A stretch of 64,000 bases of DNA from BMS3BBIN04 sp964552465 (GTDB taxonomy: Bacteria; Electryoneota; Electryoneia; Electryoneales; Electryoneaceae): positions 1 to 64,000 of the forward strand of contig CAZKGR010000006.1 of NCBI GenBank assembly GCA_964552465.1. The letters run 5' to 3'. Position numbers and translations under genes: made by a program. Every line of letters starts with the position of its first letter. The first letter of the stretch is position 1. Below are positions 35,239-43,614 of this stretch, piece by piece. The notes below the pieces were generated by a model, which had not been told where the DNA came from, made no database searches, and worked only from the letters and a program-made list of their open reading frames with translations.

Positions 35239-36657
35239 TTAGTGCCCTTTTCCGCTGACAACAACCCACAGCGTGTGCATCAATATCTTTAAATCCAGAC
35301 CGATCGACATGTTCTCGATGTAGAACAGGTCGTATTGGATTTTTTCACGTACATCCTCGATACTCGCATCGTATCCACGACGTACTTGCGCCCATCCAGT
35401 GAGCCCGGGCTTGACATTGTGCCGCCGGTTGTAGAACGGAAGATCCGTAGAGAATTGTTCGACGAAAATCTTCCGTTCCGGACGTGGTCCGACCAGGCTC
35501 ATGTTTCCAACAAGTACGTTCCATGCCTGAGGTAATTCATCCAGTCGCATATTCCGCATCCATCGCCCGAGAGGGGTGATTCGTGGATCTTTTTCGCTGG
35601 CCCAAACTGCACCAGTATTATGTTCGGCATCCTCATACATGCTGCGGAATTTGTACAGCGCGAATTCTCGTCCTCGGAATCCCACTCGTTTTTGAGAGTA
35701 CAGAGCTGGACCGGGCGAACTTAGGCGTATCAGGACAGCCAGAACCAGTAATAGTGGTAATCCGAGAGTCAGGATGATCAGGGATACGGCAATATCGAGG
35801 GAACGCTTAAAAACTGTTTGCGCTGGGCTCATCGGCGCCAGGAACACCTCTAGCAGGGGGACACCGTACAGCTCACGGCTCTTCGCCATTCCAACAAGAA
35901 TCTGGAAGAAGTCGGGTACGATCATCACGCGTAAACCGCGCCAGTGTGCGGCCTCGATTACTTCGACGGCTTTCTCCCGATCATCGGTCTCCATGGCAAT
36001 CAGGACAAATTCAAGGTGAGGATTGTCATCGATAAACGCTGCAAGTTCATCCAATGGCAAACCTGGAGCGGATTCCGGTTGCTGTTCTCCCGGACCAACT
36101 ACGACAGCTTCAACTGAGTGACCAAACTCTGGTGCTTCGGTCAGTTGTTTAAGCAACGCCTGACCACGGGGTCCATGTCCTACGATCACCGAGCGAAACT
36201 GTCCAACTCCTCGTAAATAGAGTGAGCGAATCCAGGTTCGGAACATGCCGTGGGCGGTACCGGAGGAGAGTATTACCAACAACCCATAGGTGAGCAGTAC
36301 GAGTCTGCCGGTGGTAAAAGGATTCTCAGTCCAGGTGACAATAAAGATGATTACCAATCCGATCACCACGGCCTTGATGATCTCGATAAACGCTTCATAG
36401 CGCGAGATGCTGGTCTTCCGACTGTACAAACCCCGAAGCGTGTAAACGATGAACCAATACGCAGTTAGGGCTAGAGAGGGGAATAAGTATTCGACTGAAA
36501 AGACACCTGAACCCGGTTCAAGAGGGTTGCGGAACAGGTTGGTCTCAAAACGCAACGACCAAGTCAGGAATAACGCGACCTGGAAGGCGATGAAGTCGAG
36601 GAGGATCAGTGCCGGCGCACGATGCCGGATGATCCAGTTCAGCGGGCGCGATCCCAT
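35239..36657 (-). CDS. Polyprenyl-phosphate sugar-1-phosphate transferase (WbaP/WcaJ type)
   Basis: Initiates polysaccharide assembly by moving a sugar phosphate onto undecaprenyl phosphate in the inner membrane. The 472-residue protein has the PNPT layout: four N-terminal membrane helices (about 12-120), a CoA-binding-like Rossmann domain (about 140-260), one helix near 280-305, and a catalytic domain with KFRSM, RLDELPQ, VGPRP and GLTGWAQV. It overlaps the GT2 gene by 19 bases. The sugar (glucose, galactose or another) cannot be read from sequence. Confidence 0.93.
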   Translation of the reverse strand: MGSRPLNWIIRHRAPALILLDFIAFQVALFLTWSLRFETNLFRNPLEPGSGVFSVEYLFPSLALTAYWFIVYTLRGLYSRKTSISRYEAFIEIIKAVVIGLVIIFIVTWTENPFTTGRLVLLTYGLLVILSSGTAHGMFRTWIRSLYLRGVGQFRSVIVGHGPRGQALLKQLTEAPEFGHSVEAVVVGPGEQQPESAPGLPLDELAAFIDDNPHLEFVLIAMETDDREKAVEVIEAAHWRGLRVMIVPDFFQILVGMAKSRELYGVPLLEVFLAPMSPAQTVFKRSLDIAVSLIILTLGLPLLLVLAVLIRLSSPGPALYSQKRVGFRGREFALYKFRSMYEDAEHNTGAVWASEKDPRITPLGRWMRNMRLDELPQAWNVLVGNMSLVGPRPERKIFVEQFSTDLPFYNRRHNVKPGLTGWAQVRRGYDASIEDVREKIQYDLFYIENMSIGLDLKILMHTLWVVVSGKGH

Positions 36658-37793
36658 GTTGACAGCTGGTCTCCCGCGAAGCTGGTGTACACGCCCTTAG
36701 CGCCAGCAAAAAACATCAGAAAGGCGTAGTACGCCGGTGTGAGTATGGGTACGGAAGTCGTTCGTCCAAAGCCCCGTCCAAGTACGGCGAGGAATCCGAA
36801 CAAACTCATTCCGACGAAATATGCCAATTCAGGGAAACGTCCTTTCCCAGCCACGATGCGCATCGTCCCCGCCATTAAAGGCAGAGCGAGCATGAACGGA
36901 GTCAGCCAACGCATCAACTTATGGCTGACAATCAACCACGATAGCCGTGGGTGATTGAGAGGATTGAGTATCCAACGATAGCGAACTAGCGAGTAAAATG
37001 CCTGTTGAACAATCCGCAGCTTGCGTACGTATTCCATCCTCAAGTCAGGATTCTCAGCCTCTTCATAACAAACGGCAAACTCGCCGAACACGGTACGATG
37101 TCCGCGCGCTGCTATCAGCACCGGTTCCCAGAAGTCATGGACGACATCGTTGGGGAGGGGGATGTACAATCTGCGCCGAAGAGCATAGATGCTGCCCATT
37201 GCTCCAAGCGCACCACCCGTTGCTGATTCCGCCCGTTTGTAGAATGTCTCGATCCTGTTCCAGAAAAATCCTTCCGTGGAACTGCGAGGATTATCACTGC
37301 TCTGATAGATATGGTTTCCGGCAACAGTTCCAACGAGCGGATCGGAGAATGGTTTTACCAGTTCGTAGACAGCGTCTTCAGCGTAAGGTGTGTTCGCATC
37401 TGAAAAGACAATGATCTCTTCTGGACACGCTTTAACTGCACGGTTCTGCGCTTCAGTTTTCCCGATCTCCCCGTATTCCAATAACACCACACCTTTATCG
37501 GCGTAGCTGTTGACGATGGAAACCGTGTTGTCCGAACATCCATTCGCAGCAACATAGACTGTAAATCGATCTGAGGGGTACCTGAGTTCTAGTGAGTTAT
37601 CAATCTTGGCTGCGATGACATCTTCTTCATTCCGTGCCGCAATAATGAAGGCTACAGAGGGGAGCTTATCATCCGAGAGGTCAGCGTATTCAGGTTCTTC
37701 CCTGAACCTTGAGAGCAGGAAGAGGATGAGTGGAAAAATCACAAACTGGTACGTCAGCAGTGCGATGGGTGTATAGAACAGCCAGACCAGCAT
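36639..37793 (-). CDS. Glycosyltransferase family 2, membrane-linked
   Basis: 384 residues with an N-terminal membrane helix, a GT-A catalytic domain (VAFIIAARNEEDVI, then VFSDANT as the DxD-like metal site, and a WNRIETF/YEEAEN acceptor region), and three to four C-terminal helices. The layout is that of processive or membrane GT2 enzymes. It extends the sugar chain made by this cluster on the cytoplasmic face. Four bases after the GT4 gene. Confidence 0.88.
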   Translation of the reverse strand: MLVWLFYTPIALLTYQFVIFPLILFLLSRFREEPEYADLSDDKLPSVAFIIAARNEEDVIAAKIDNSLELRYPSDRFTVYVAANGCSDNTVSIVNSYADKGVVLLEYGEIGKTEAQNRAVKACPEEIIVFSDANTPYAEDAVYELVKPFSDPLVGTVAGNHIYQSSDNPRSSTEGFFWNRIETFYKRAESATGGALGAMGSIYALRRRLYIPLPNDVVHDFWEPVLIAARGHRTVFGEFAVCYEEAENPDLRMEYVRKLRIVQQAFYSLVRYRWILNPLNHPRLSWLIVSHKLMRWLTPFMLALPLMAGTMRIVAGKGRFPELAYFVGMSLFGFLAVLGRGFGRTTSVPILTPAYYAFLMFFAGAKGVYTSFAGDQLSTWDRAR

Positions 37794-37797
37794 AAAA

Positions 37798-39009
37798 TCA
37801 TCCTTGAAGCGTTACAGTTTTTCTTGGTCGATATGTTGGCTGCATGAGATCGTCATATCCACGCAGTAATTCTTGCCGGTATTGCTCCCAGTTCCAGTTT
37901 TTTCGAGCGTGTTCCCAAGCGTTGAATCCCATCGTACGCGTTTGTTCGGGATTCTCAATCATTGTACGCAACGCATAATACAGTTTTTGAGGGTCAAATG
38001 GGACAACTCGTCCCATGTATCGCTCTTCAACCTTTTGTTTTGCGTATGGCATGGAAGCACACATTACAAATGGAACAGCGTGGCTCGCGTAGTTCTGAAG
38101 CTTGTTCAACGGCCATGTTCGTGACGTGTGTTCATCTTCGCGTTGAGCGGCAACTCCGATATCCATTTTCTTCAGTAAATCAGGCAGGTCTGGACGGTTG
38201 ACCCAGCCAGATAGTATCACTCGATCCTTGAGTCCCGTTCTTTCGGCCCACTTGTTGAACCACTGCCTGTCCTTGTCACACCAGAAATCTCCCGCGGTTT
38301 GTAAAGTGATACCCGGAAACTCCTGTGCCAACAATTCAAATGCTCCGAGGATAACATCCATCCCGCGGTTCAGCGTGAAGAAGCCTTCGTGTCCGATAAC
38401 ACGAATGTCGCCTTCCCGACTAGGGGGATTTTCTGGAACCTCCATCGCTGAAAGGACATGTCGCGTGCTGATAAACGGATTCTGCCAGTGATAGTAATTC
38501 GTCTCCATAACATGCGCAGCGATCACCAGATCAACATGTCGAGTCAACATCCAGTGTTCATATTCGACAATTGCCTGAACAGCCAGTCGCCTCAGGAACC
38601 TTAATTTGGTCGAAGCGGCATAGAAGTATGACCAGACTTCGTGAGCGTCGAATACCAGGCTACACTTCCGTCCCAGGCGAACGTTCCGTTTCTTTGCGTA
38701 AGCACCGGCGAACAAGGCAGCGTCAACTTCATGAGCATGGTATACATCAGCCTTCTCTTTTACAGCTAGCCTGCATAATGTGTAAAGAGTCCATGCTTTC
38801 CGTGGTATTCCTGTCCATCGTTTTTCATAGGTGCGGATTCGTATTCCCTCTACTTCATGTCGTTCTGGCATGCCGCCTGGATTCGGAGCGATAATTGTTA
38901 CCTGGTGCCCGGCATCGCGCAACGCCTTAGCTTCCAGGTGGAACATTCTCCCATCCAACGGGTTGTGTTGAGCACACAGTTTTACAATGTGTAAGGCTCG
39001 CTTCGTCAT
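37798..39009 (-). CDS. Glycosyltransferase family 4
   Basis: A GT-B glycosyltransferase of 403 residues. The N-terminal Rossmann half has PLDGRMFHLEAKALRDAGHQVTIIAPNPGG. The C-terminal half has GHEGFFTLNRGMDVIL and VILSGWVNRPDLPDLLKKMDIGV. The E..S..L nucleotide-sugar loop is weakly conserved (WPLNKLQNYASHAVPFV). ATG 39009 is chosen because it overlaps the preceding stop codon (ATGA). Confidence 0.87.
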   Translation of the reverse strand: MTKRALHIVKLCAQHNPLDGRMFHLEAKALRDAGHQVTIIAPNPGGMPERHEVEGIRIRTYEKRWTGIPRKAWTLYTLCRLAVKEKADVYHAHEVDAALFAGAYAKKRNVRLGRKCSLVFDAHEVWSYFYAASTKLRFLRRLAVQAIVEYEHWMLTRHVDLVIAAHVMETNYYHWQNPFISTRHVLSAMEVPENPPSREGDIRVIGHEGFFTLNRGMDVILGAFELLAQEFPGITLQTAGDFWCDKDRQWFNKWAERTGLKDRVILSGWVNRPDLPDLLKKMDIGVAAQREDEHTSRTWPLNKLQNYASHAVPFVMCASMPYAKQKVEERYMGRVVPFDPQKLYYALRTMIENPEQTRTMGFNAWEHARKNWNWEQYRQELLRGYDDLMQPTYRPRKTVTLQG

Positions 39010-40439
39010 AGTGCTTCCGAATCGATCACACGGTTGGTTTCCAGCTTCTCCAGCAGAACAGTGGACATGGCAGTAATCATCATCCATACCATGATGAATC
39101 TATAGAACAGTAAACCACAGTTGAACCAGCTGACGAAGAAGAGTCCGCCCAAAGTTGAAACGAATGTAATGCCAAGTAAGCGGTATTTGAGTTCAGCATT
39201 AGATCTGTATAGTTTATATGATTTCCTGAAAGAAGTTATATAGACCAATAATATCAGTAGTAAGAGAGGAATACCACCCTTATAATAGGCTACACCATAT
39301 GATATATCAAAATAATAAAAGTTCCAGCCGCTATGTATCCAGTTATTAAGTTTACCACCACCTTTACCAGCAATCCAATTGTTCCCCACGTTAGATATCG
39401 CAGTTTTTAAATCAAACACTCTTATTTGAAAAGAGTCATCCTGTAAAGATTGTACATCATCCCATCGTGTCAATAATGTATCCATATCAGTGCCCATAAT
39501 TAAGGATGCTGATAATAGAACAGTAAAACCCAATAGAACAGCAAAAAACATAACGAGACACCATATAACAATTTTTTTCGTAACTAAACCATCACGAAAA
39601 AAATATAAAGTGAAGTATATTATACTTACGATAGCAACACCAAGCCAAACAGATCTTTGTTGGGATAAAAATGTATGCATGAGTGTAATTAGCAGGAGTA
39701 TTGCTCCAAATACACGGGTAAGGAGTTTCTTACGTGTTAGAAAGAACGTAAATGCCAATGGGACAGATAGTAACAATATTTGAGGTTGCCTGTTCAGTGT
39801 TCGATGCATGACGAAATTAATAATGTCAGTGAAAGTCATTGTGATATACAAAAACAGTTCCAGTCCTGCAATTATACCCGCGCCAAGTAACAACCAGCTC
39901 CAATTGATGATGTGACCGTGATGGCGGAATAGCGCTCTCCAAAAGAAATAAGACGCATACATTGCGATATAAGATAACTCGTAGAACACGAACCGTGTAT
40001 CGTTACCCGCAGCCATCCCATAGAGATATATGAAACCAATCCAAAGCAGCAGAGCCGCTACAACAGAACCCATAACATCTGGCTTGTGATCTGACCGGAT
40101 AGACTTGGCAGGATGCAGTATCCGTTCAGCACGTAACAGCAGAGCCATGATGATCAGCGCTGGTACCAGAGTCAATGGGTGGAAGAAGACTGGAAATTCA
40201 AGTTCTTGAATATTGCGGGACACTGCTATGATGTAGGTAATAACTAATGCGGGAGCCATCCATACTCGCCACGCTGCCCAAACGAGGAAGACCAGCCCGG
40301 CTGGTGCGATTACTGCATACTTCTCGCCGCGATACACGTACATGGCAACAGCTATCGCCGCCAACGCGATCAGCGATGATACAAGCACACGATCAATATG
40401 ACGTGTGTCTTCCTTAACGAGTGTGACTACTTGCGGCAT
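39006..40439 (-). CDS. O-antigen polymerase/ligase-like membrane protein
   Basis: A 477-residue polytopic protein with about 11-12 membrane helices and a periplasmic loop around 330-375, the usual layout of Wzy polymerases and WaaL-like ligases; the two cannot be separated here. It is placed between a Wzz-like co-polymerase and glycosyltransferases, which favours Wzy. The 3' half (about 39190-39850) is clearly more AT-rich than the 5' half and than neighbouring genes, as often found in polymerase genes exchanged between strains. Confidence 0.8.
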   Translation of the reverse strand: MPQVVTLVKEDTRHIDRVLVSSLIALAAIAVAMYVYRGEKYAVIAPAGLVFLVWAAWRVWMAPALVITYIIAVSRNIQELEFPVFFHPLTLVPALIIMALLLRAERILHPAKSIRSDHKPDVMGSVVAALLLWIGFIYLYGMAAGNDTRFVFYELSYIAMYASYFFWRALFRHHGHIINWSWLLLGAGIIAGLELFLYITMTFTDIINFVMHRTLNRQPQILLLSVPLAFTFFLTRKKLLTRVFGAILLLITLMHTFLSQQRSVWLGVAIVSIIYFTLYFFRDGLVTKKIVIWCLVMFFAVLLGFTVLLSASLIMGTDMDTLLTRWDDVQSLQDDSFQIRVFDLKTAISNVGNNWIAGKGGGKLNNWIHSGWNFYYFDISYGVAYYKGGIPLLLLILLVYITSFRKSYKLYRSNAELKYRLLGITFVSTLGGLFFVSWFNCGLLFYRFIMVWMMITAMSTVLLEKLETNRVIDSEAL

Positions 40440-40441
40440 GG

Positions 40442-41668
40442 CTAGCCGGCACTCTGGTTTTTAACATTTGATTTACCCCCAAAGAATTGTGAGGGTGTCA
40501 GCAGTGACATGGTCGATCTTATGAACTCATAACGTTCTGGATCTTCAACGTTTAACCGTATCAGCCATTCCTTGAACAGTAGAATAGGGTAGAGTACGAT
40601 GAAGCTGGCAAACAGCCAACCAAGAACGATAAAAGCTCTACGTGGCTTACTTCTTTTGTCCGGGACCTCACCCCAGTCAAGAACGTAGATATTACTCTCT
40701 TCCTTGAGCTCCATTAATCGGGCTTGTTCAAATTGTGGAAGCAGGAATTCCAGGATCATTGATTGTAACTCAACCTCCCTGAACAGACGTAGATACTGCA
40801 TCGCCGCGTCAGGGGCGGTATCCAGATTAACCAGAACAGAGGATACTTCCGCCTCGTCAGCCTTTTCAATCTTAGCCAGCTGTTCGCGAACTGCATCTAC
40901 TTGTTGGCGAAGCATGATAACCTGCGACGAAGTAGAAGGCAGGGTTGCTTCTGCGACTTGCAGCTCAACTTCTGCGAGAATCAATTGGTTATAGACACCG
41001 CTTATGGATTCAACAGACAATCTGAGCTGATCTTCAAGTGCAACCAGGCCGGATTCGGTTTGAAAGTCTTTCAGTGCTTCTTCTGCCGTAGTCAGTTCGG
41101 AATAGTTCTGATCCAAACGCTTTTCCAGAAAGTCACGGTTATTCCGTGCCTGGGCACGTGTGATATCGGTAAAACGGTTTCGCGTATGATCGACGATGAA
41201 ATTCACGATATCCGCTGCACGTTCGGGTGTTTTTTCTTCGCAACTAACGACAACAAGGCCGAATTCATCAATCTCCCAACTTATGTTTTCGTCGTAACGT
41301 TCGTAGGCGTCTACTCGTGTAGCCAAGTCATGGATGGTTAACCAATCATATCGATCGATTACCATATCGCGTGTTTCTCTGCTTTCTAGGATTGAGAGGA
41401 CCAGGTTTACATCATCTGACATCAGACTCATTGCACCCAGTGCACCGCCCGCCAAAGATGGCAAGAGGCTACCAAGTCCCATAGCGTCTGACGGCGGCGG
41501 GAGCAGGCGCGCACGGCTGGTGAACCATTGTTGCGCGAGTAGTGCATATGTGACTGAGGCAACGATCATGATCATGAAGTAGATCATAACCACGCGTCGG
41601 TATTTCAACAGGACAGCCAAGTGGTCCCAGAATGTCATCGCACGTTGTTCAACCTGTGGTGTTTGCAT
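40442..41668 (-). CDS. Wzz-type polysaccharide co-polymerase
   Basis: Sets chain length or supports export of the polymer. The 408-residue protein has a first membrane helix near 32-52, a large periplasmic domain with long helices (about 170-310, many Glu/Gln/Leu), and a second helix near 355-378, preceded by the WGEVPDKRSKPRRA motif typical of the family. No tyrosine-kinase domain is fused. First gene of the polysaccharide operon; its 158-base upstream gap (41669-41826) has no promoter I could name. Confidence 0.88.
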   Translation of the reverse strand: MQTPQVEQRAMTFWDHLAVLLKYRRVVMIYFMIMIVASVTYALLAQQWFTSRARLLPPPSDAMGLGSLLPSLAGGALGAMSLMSDDVNLVLSILESRETRDMVIDRYDWLTIHDLATRVDAYERYDENISWEIDEFGLVVVSCEEKTPERAADIVNFIVDHTRNRFTDITRAQARNNRDFLEKRLDQNYSELTTAEEALKDFQTESGLVALEDQLRLSVESISGVYNQLILAEVELQVAEATLPSTSSQVIMLRQQVDAVREQLAKIEKADEAEVSSVLVNLDTAPDAAMQYLRLFREVELQSMILEFLLPQFEQARLMELKEESNIYVLDWGEVPDKRSKPRRAFIVLGWLFASFIVLYPILLFKEWLIRLNVEDPERYEFIRSTMSLLTPSQFFGGKSNVKNQSAG

Positions 41669-41826
41669 ATGCTCGAAATACTCCGAAAATCACCAATTAC
41701 ATGGATAGTGGTGGTTTCACCTTTATATCTCAATGAATGCTGAAAGTAGCCGGAAAACTCTGGAAACCGCAAGCGCTGGAACTCATCGTCTTCGGTACCA
41801 GATTATTTCATCTGTCATGCTTACGA

Positions 41827-43497
41827 TCAGTTTGAGTTCAAGTTTCCGAATTGCACCGGCTTCATCAAAAAACGTGGAAGAGCAATCAGCAGAGCAGTTC
41901 CAACGGTTAACCCTATCCACGGTGAAACTCCCAATCCTGAAGGTAAATAGCCAAAGAATATCGCCATACCGGCAGCGAGCAGAGCATAGGGGATTTGGGT
42001 ACGCACATGGTCGATATGTTTGCAACCGCTGGCCATGGATGACAGAATGGTTGTGTCACTGATTGGGCTGCAATGATCCCCAAAAGTTGCTCCAGCGAGT
42101 ACAGCACCCACCGTTCCATACAGAATACTGTCTAGTATTCCGCCAGTCATTGCGGCTTGCCGTGGCATTTCGTAGGCCAACGGGATCGCGATGGGTATCA
42201 GGATGGCCATCACGCCCCAGGATGTTCCAGTGGCAAATGCGATAATACCAGCGATGATGAAGACGCTTAGCGGCAGCAACGAAGGCGAAAGCACTCCCGA
42301 AACTGAATCGATGACATATTGTGCAGTTCCGAGGCGCGTTGTTATATCACCCAACGACCACGCAAGCAACAGTATAACCATTGCCGGCATCATTGCCTTG
42401 ATACCGTCAATGATCGCGTCTGAAACAAGGTGAACCTTCATTTTTCCCAGGCTTGCCGCCAGAATGGATGCGCTGACCATTCCGAAGAACGACGCTACCA
42501 ACAAAACTGCGGATGAATCTGCCGCACCGAGAATACTGAACAGGGGAGATCCTGGTTGCGAATTTGCTTTGCCAGACAGATAGAGACCCAGGATGACCGT
42601 TACAATGACGAGTAAGACTGGAATCAGGGCAAGCAGTATGGCGTGCTTTCCTGCTTCAGTACTTTCCATGGTCTTCCCGGACACTTCCGCCGTATGATCC
42701 TCCGCATTGAGAGTTTCCATCTCCGCACGATACATCGAACCGAAATCGCGTTTCCACCACGCGACCGCACCGACCAGCACCAGGGTGAACAAGCTGTATG
42801 CCGTGTACGGAATAGATTTCAGGAAGATCAGATAGCTGTTGTCCAACCCACTGAGAGAGGCAGTAGCTTCTTCGATCAGGCCGATTTCGAACCCGACCCA
42901 TGTGGAGATCACAGCAACTGAGGCAATCGGGGCGGAGGTTGAATCCACCAGGTAGGCCAGCTTTGCTCGACTGATCTTGAGCTTGTCAGTATACGGACGC
43001 ATGGTGTTGCCGACTAGCAACGTGTTGGCGTAGTCGTCGAAGAAGATGATCAGGCCTATCAGCCATGTCATCAGCATGCCGCCGCGCCGCCCCTTCGCCA
43101 TTCCACGCAAGGCCTGTACAATTCCCGCCATTCCACCTGATTTCGCGAGAACACCGACCATCGCCCCGAGCATGAGGCTGAACAGAACAATCGAAGCGTG
43201 TCCCGGTTCGGCAAGAGCGTTAAGGAATAAATCGGTTGGGAGCATCATCAATGCAGCTCCGATGGACCCGGAGGTCAGGAGCAGCGCGCCAACCATGATA
43301 CCGAGCAACAGCGATCCGATCACTTCGCGCAGCAGGATAGCGAGCCCAATTGCAATCAGGGGGGGGAGCAGGGAAGTCCAATTTGAGGGAGTAGCAGTCA
43401 TTTCGCCATTGGAGGATGCCAAGAGCGGAGTGAACGCAATGGCTGACAGTAACACGATTACCAGCGAGGCAATCCATCTGCGCGATGTTGCTGTCAT
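41827..43497 (-). CDS. Na+/H+ antiporter, NhaC family
   Basis: A polytopic inner-membrane protein of 555 residues with some 12 hydrophobic helices. It shows NhaC-type features: FFDDYANTLLVGNTMRP, STSAPIASVAVISTWVGFE, and FATGTSWGVMAILIPIA followed by GATFGDHCSPISDTTILSS. It exchanges sodium for protons or, in relatives, malate/lactate. ATG 43497 starts right before the signal-like first helix; an upstream in-frame start would overlap the divergent gene. Divergent from the GH2-like gene. Confidence 0.9.
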   Translation of the reverse strand: MTATSRRWIASLVIVLLSAIAFTPLLASSNGEMTATPSNWTSLLPPLIAIGLAILLREVIGSLLLGIMVGALLLTSGSIGAALMMLPTDLFLNALAEPGHASIVLFSLMLGAMVGVLAKSGGMAGIVQALRGMAKGRRGGMLMTWLIGLIIFFDDYANTLLVGNTMRPYTDKLKISRAKLAYLVDSTSAPIASVAVISTWVGFEIGLIEEATASLSGLDNSYLIFLKSIPYTAYSLFTLVLVGAVAWWKRDFGSMYRAEMETLNAEDHTAEVSGKTMESTEAGKHAILLALIPVLLVIVTVILGLYLSGKANSQPGSPLFSILGAADSSAVLLVASFFGMVSASILAASLGKMKVHLVSDAIIDGIKAMMPAMVILLLAWSLGDITTRLGTAQYVIDSVSGVLSPSLLPLSVFIIAGIIAFATGTSWGVMAILIPIAIPLAYEMPRQAAMTGGILDSILYGTVGAVLAGATFGDHCSPISDTTILSSMASGCKHIDHVRTQIPYALLAAGMAIFFGYLPSGLGVSPWIGLTVGTALLIALPRFLMKPVQFGNLNSN

Positions 43498-43614
43498 AGG
43501 CGTTGGTTTTCCATGTGTCAGTTTCGCTCGTACTATCTCATGGGGGCCACAGCCATCTTGCACCTATTTTTCCGATGGCCTATATTCCAAATCTATCCCG
43601 AAAATGGCAGGACA

